Positions 61,747 through 64,000 of a stretch of DNA of 64,000 bases are shown here, piece after piece. The translations under genes and the position numbers were made by a program. The DNA is taken from contig DCYB01000007.1 in NCBI GenBank assembly GCA_002331385.1, positions 1 to 64,000 of the forward strand, in the 5' to 3' direction. Under the pieces are notes generated by a model, which ran no database searches, had not been told where the DNA came from, and saw only the letters and a list, made by a program, of their open reading frames with translations. Source of the stretch: Comamonadaceae bacterium UBA2121 (GTDB lineage: Bacteria > Pseudomonadota > Gammaproteobacteria > Burkholderiales > Burkholderiaceae_C). How positions within the stretch are numbered: the stretch's first letter is position 1; every line of letters starts with the position of its first letter.

Positions 61747-62858
61747 TGCTGCCTGCTCCCTTCGCCCCGTTGCGCCGGCGTGACTGGTTGCGCGCCGCCG
61801 CAGTCGCACTGGCGCTGCCGGGCGCCGCAGCATGGGCACTGCCGCCGCGCACGCTGGAGTTTCCGCGTGATTTTGGCAGCCACCCGGAACTGCGCACGGA
61901 GTGGTGGTACATCACCGGCCATGTGCGCGCCGCCGCGCAGTTGTATGGATTCCAGGTCACGTTCTTTCGCTCGCGCGTGGACGCCGCGCGCGACATGCGC
62001 TCCGAATTGGCGGCACGCCAACTGGTGTTTGCCCACGCGGCACTGACCGACCTAGGCGGGCGCAAGCTCTATCACGACCAACGCATTGCACGCGCCGGAT
62101 TGGGCATTGCCGAGGCCGCAACGCATGACACCGCCATTCACTTGCGCGACTGGTCGCTGGTGCGCGTTGGCGCACCGGAAAGTCGCTATACGGCGCGCAT
62201 CGAAACGCCGGACTTCGGGCTCGACCTGACCATGCAAGCCACCCAGCCCCCCTTGCTGCAAGGCGCGCAAGGCCTTTCGCGCAAAGGCCCGGAGCCGGGG
62301 CAGGCCAGCTACTACTACAGCGAGCCGCAACTGGCCGTCTCCGGCAGCCTCATGCTGCGCGGCCAACAGCTCACGATCGATGACGCGCCAGCACCCGCCA
62401 ATCGCGCGTGGATGGACCATGAGTGGAGCGAGGCGCTCATGCACCCCGAAGCGGTGGGCTGGGACTGGATCGGCATGAATCTGGACGATGGCAGCGCCCT
62501 CACCGCGTTCCGTCTGCGGCGCGCCGATGGCAGCACGGTCTGGACGGGCGGCTCCCTGCGAAAGGCAGGCCACAGCGCCGTTCAGGTGTTCGCCAACGCG
62601 TCCGTGCGCTTCACGGCCCGACGCACCTGGACCAGCGCCAGCAGCCGCGCCGTCTACCCCGTGCATTGGCACATTGCCACGCCAGCGGGCGACTTTGCCG
62701 TGCGCGCCCTGCTCGACGACCAAGAGCTGGACAGCCGCAGTTCCACTGGCGCGATTTACTGGGAAGGCCTGTGCGATCTGCTGGATGCACAGGGCAGCAG
62801 GATCGGGCGCGGGTATCTGGAGATGACTGGCTATGCCGATCGGCTGCACTTGAAATAG
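61746..62858 (+). CDS. AttH/CrtC-type lipocalin-like exported protein
   Basis: 370 residues. Tat-type signal LRRRDWLRAAAVALALPGAAAWA, then a double lipocalin-like barrel: FPRDFGSHPELRTEWWYITGHV at ~40–60, YGFQVTFFRS, PANRAWMDHEWSEA near 220, GWDWIGMNLDDGSALTAFRLRR near 240. WWYITGH and the WMDHEW block are the core signatures of AttH and hydroxyneurosporene-synthase (CrtC) relatives. It is the periplasmic partner expected in an AttEFGH-like system. Overlaps the enzyme gene before it. Confidence 0.88.
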   Translation: MLPAPFAPLRRRDWLRAAAVALALPGAAAWALPPRTLEFPRDFGSHPELRTEWWYITGHVRAAAQLYGFQVTFFRSRVDAARDMRSELAARQLVFAHAALTDLGGRKLYHDQRIARAGLGIAEAATHDTAIHLRDWSLVRVGAPESRYTARIETPDFGLDLTMQATQPPLLQGAQGLSRKGPEPGQASYYYSEPQLAVSGSLMLRGQQLTIDDAPAPANRAWMDHEWSEALMHPEAVGWDWIGMNLDDGSALTAFRLRRADGSTVWTGGSLRKAGHSAVQVFANASVRFTARRTWTSASSRAVYPVHWHIATPAGDFAVRALLDDQELDSRSSTGAIYWEGLCDLLDAQGSRIGRGYLEMTGYADRLHLK

Positions 62859-63110
62859 CGCTCTATATACGCGCTTTCTCCTGACTTTTGCAACTAATTG
62901 CAACATCTATACTTGATAGAAACTATCAATTACCAATTGAAAACTCATTTGCGATCAATTGTGAACATACACTAGGTTGCCATGGAACCGTCAACGGTAC
63001 ACGGTGTCACTGGCCTCGCACGAACCATCCGGCTGGATGTGTTGCACTGCGATGTTCGGTTGCCTCACCTTCCCTAAAAACAGATACCAGACGACCACCG
63101 CTCCACATTC
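62859..63110. other. Promoter region of the PAS histidine kinase gene
   Basis: 252 bp without a gene. It is locally AT-rich and holds TTGCAAC twice (62888–62894, 62898–62904, 10 bp apart) and a perfect 7-bp dyad (62913–62929), listed separately. Confidence 0.5.
62913..62929. promoter_or_regulatory. Perfect palindrome, possible operator
   Basis: TTGATAG-AAA-CTATCAA. A symmetric 17-bp site about 180 bp before the kinase start, preceded by an extra CTAT; the ATAG/CTAT halves are like those read by LysR-type regulators. Confidence 0.45.
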
Positions 63111-64000
63111 ATGACACCCTCAGTTCTGTCCACCCTCGCACGCACCATGCGTGAGTCGGGCGTCCCCCATGCGCTTCTTGGCTGTGCGGAATTGTCACCC
63201 GTGGCAGTCAATCTGGCGTTCGACCGGATTCTGCGTGAGCATCGCATAAAGAGCGGTCTGCGCCTGTTGCACGACTACACAGATGTTGTCGCTGCACTCA
63301 AGGCATGTGCAGCGCAGGGAACACATCACGACATCACGTTGCCGCAGACGGAGCTCCGGTTAGAAGTGCGCCCGGTGCTGGACGATGCATCGAACATACT
63401 GGCCGTCCAATGCATCATCACTACTACCGCGTTGCAGTTGCCTGCGAAAAACGGTGGACTGGAAGCCTCATTCCGCCGCGCCATGGAGCAACTGCCCCTC
63501 AACGCCTGGATGTGCAGCCCCGAAGGCGAGATTTTCTGGATCAACGAAACCTCCAACCTCTTCTCGCACGCCGAGAAAGTGATCGTCGACCCGGACAACT
63601 CGTACTGGATTGGCAAGATACATCCCGACGACCTGCCCGAAGGCAACCGCAAGGTGGCTACTGCGATGGCGGGCGGACCCATTGTTCCGTTCCGTTATCG
63701 CGTCAAGGACACGCAGGGGCGCTACCACTGGCATGTGAGCCACTACGGTCCGGTGCACGATGGACAAGGCGACATCCTGCATTGGGTAGGCACGGGCACC
63801 AACATCCAGCCGCTGATCGATGAACAGCAAGCGCTTTCCGCGCAAGTCAATGAGTTACAGGCGCGCTTGCAGTACGACAAGAACCTGCTGTGGGAAGCTA
63901 ACAGTCTGCTCGCCAAAACGCAGAAGATGGAGCTGGTCTCCAATCTGGCGGCAGGCGTCGCGCACGACCTGAACAATCTGCTGTTCATCATGGGTCTGAA
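63111..64000 (+). CDS. PAS-domain sensor histidine kinase, 5' part
   Basis: Truncated by the right edge: 296 codons are visible and the frame is open to the last base. The first ~120 residues form a domain without clear signature. Residues ~125–240 are a PAS/PAC domain (AWMCSPEGEIFWINETSNLF, IHPDDLPEGNRKVATAM, VGTGTNIQPLIDEQQ). After a coiled linker comes the start of the histidine box, KMELVSNLAAGVAHDLNNLL, typical of NtrB-like and hybrid kinases. There is no membrane segment, so it senses in the cytoplasm. The catalytic ATPase and any receiver domain lie beyond the window. Confidence 0.85.
   Translation, partial: MTPSVLSTLARTMRESGVPHALLGCAELSPVAVNLAFDRILREHRIKSGLRLLHDYTDVVAALKACAAQGTHHDITLPQTELRLEVRPVLDDASNILAVQCIITTTALQLPAKNGGLEASFRRAMEQLPLNAWMCSPEGEIFWINETSNLFSHAEKVIVDPDNSYWIGKIHPDDLPEGNRKVATAMAGGPIVPFRYRVKDTQGRYHWHVSHYGPVHDGQGDILHWVGTGTNIQPLIDEQQALSAQVNELQARLQYDKNLLWEANSLLAKTQKMELVSNLAAGVAHDLNNLLFIMGL

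Noticed and set aside
1..64000. CRISPR arrays, tRNA or rRNA genes, insertion sequences, prophage genes
   Set aside because: I looked for regular spaced repeats, cloverleaf-like stretches, transposase or integrase motifs and found none.

Overview
The window looks like chromosomal DNA of a betaproteobacterium, most probably family Comamonadaceae (Burkholderiales). This rests on high G+C with strong codon bias, on gene neighbourhoods typical of that group (hda–HAD–pcnB–folK, murJ beside rpsT, a DUF3579 gene divergent from argD–argF, a SirB1 protein, a single-subunit porin) and on protein sequences of that type. The genus cannot be fixed from sequence reading alone. I see no rRNA, tRNA, CRISPR array, prophage or insertion sequence.

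Layout. 1–2843: 3' end of a very large type I-secreted repeat protein. 3011–6665 (minus): housekeeping operon hda, HAD phosphatase, pcnB, folK. 7108–9927 (plus): purM, an AI-2E family membrane protein and a universal stress protein. 10064–13612 (minus): ppk2, a SirB1-like protein and murJ. 13921–18603: rpsT, a nitroreductase, a DUF3579 protein, argD–argF and a Cys-cluster protein. 18646–21226 (minus): ferrous iron uptake (feoA, feoB, small Cys-rich membrane protein) with a candidate Fur box. 21633–26583 (plus): a compact sulfur-oxidation operon (cytochrome c, two flavocytochrome c-type flavoproteins, a YeeE-type transporter, SoxY, SoxZ) without SoxAX, SoxB or SoxCD. 26652–30652: a second Cys-cluster protein, then kynB, an LctP-type permease, a cupin-type XRE regulator and kynA (tryptophan to kynurenine). 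30659–44666: a purine locus with adenine deaminase, a Rieske oxygenase, a cupin, two BMP-type binding lipoproteins, two permeases, an ATPase, a LysR regulator and xdhA–xdhB. 44693–49358: diguanylate cyclase, Crp/Fnr regulator, porin. 49452–55618: glycerate kinase, a Tat-exported PLP enzyme with a lipobox and an exported RidA lipoprotein, facing a Cache-domain histidine kinase and NarL-type regulator. 55731–62858: HIT protein, miaA and an AttEFGH-like ABC/lipocalin operon that also holds a cysteine-synthase-fold enzyme. 63111–64000: 5' part of a PAS histidine kinase cut by the window end.

How the genes work together. The purine locus reads as import of nucleosides or bases, deamination of adenine to hypoxanthine and oxidation to urate. 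A Rieske oxygenase one base upstream of the deaminase may allow methylated or otherwise modified purines to enter. The sulfur operon reads as periplasmic handling of sulfide or sulfane sulfur on a SoxYZ carrier. The most unusual block is 49452–55618, where a PLP enzyme and a RidA imine deaminase both carry export signals and appear to be anchored outside the cytoplasm. They lie downstream of an AT-rich region with four TACGCAG heptamers and opposite a two-component system.
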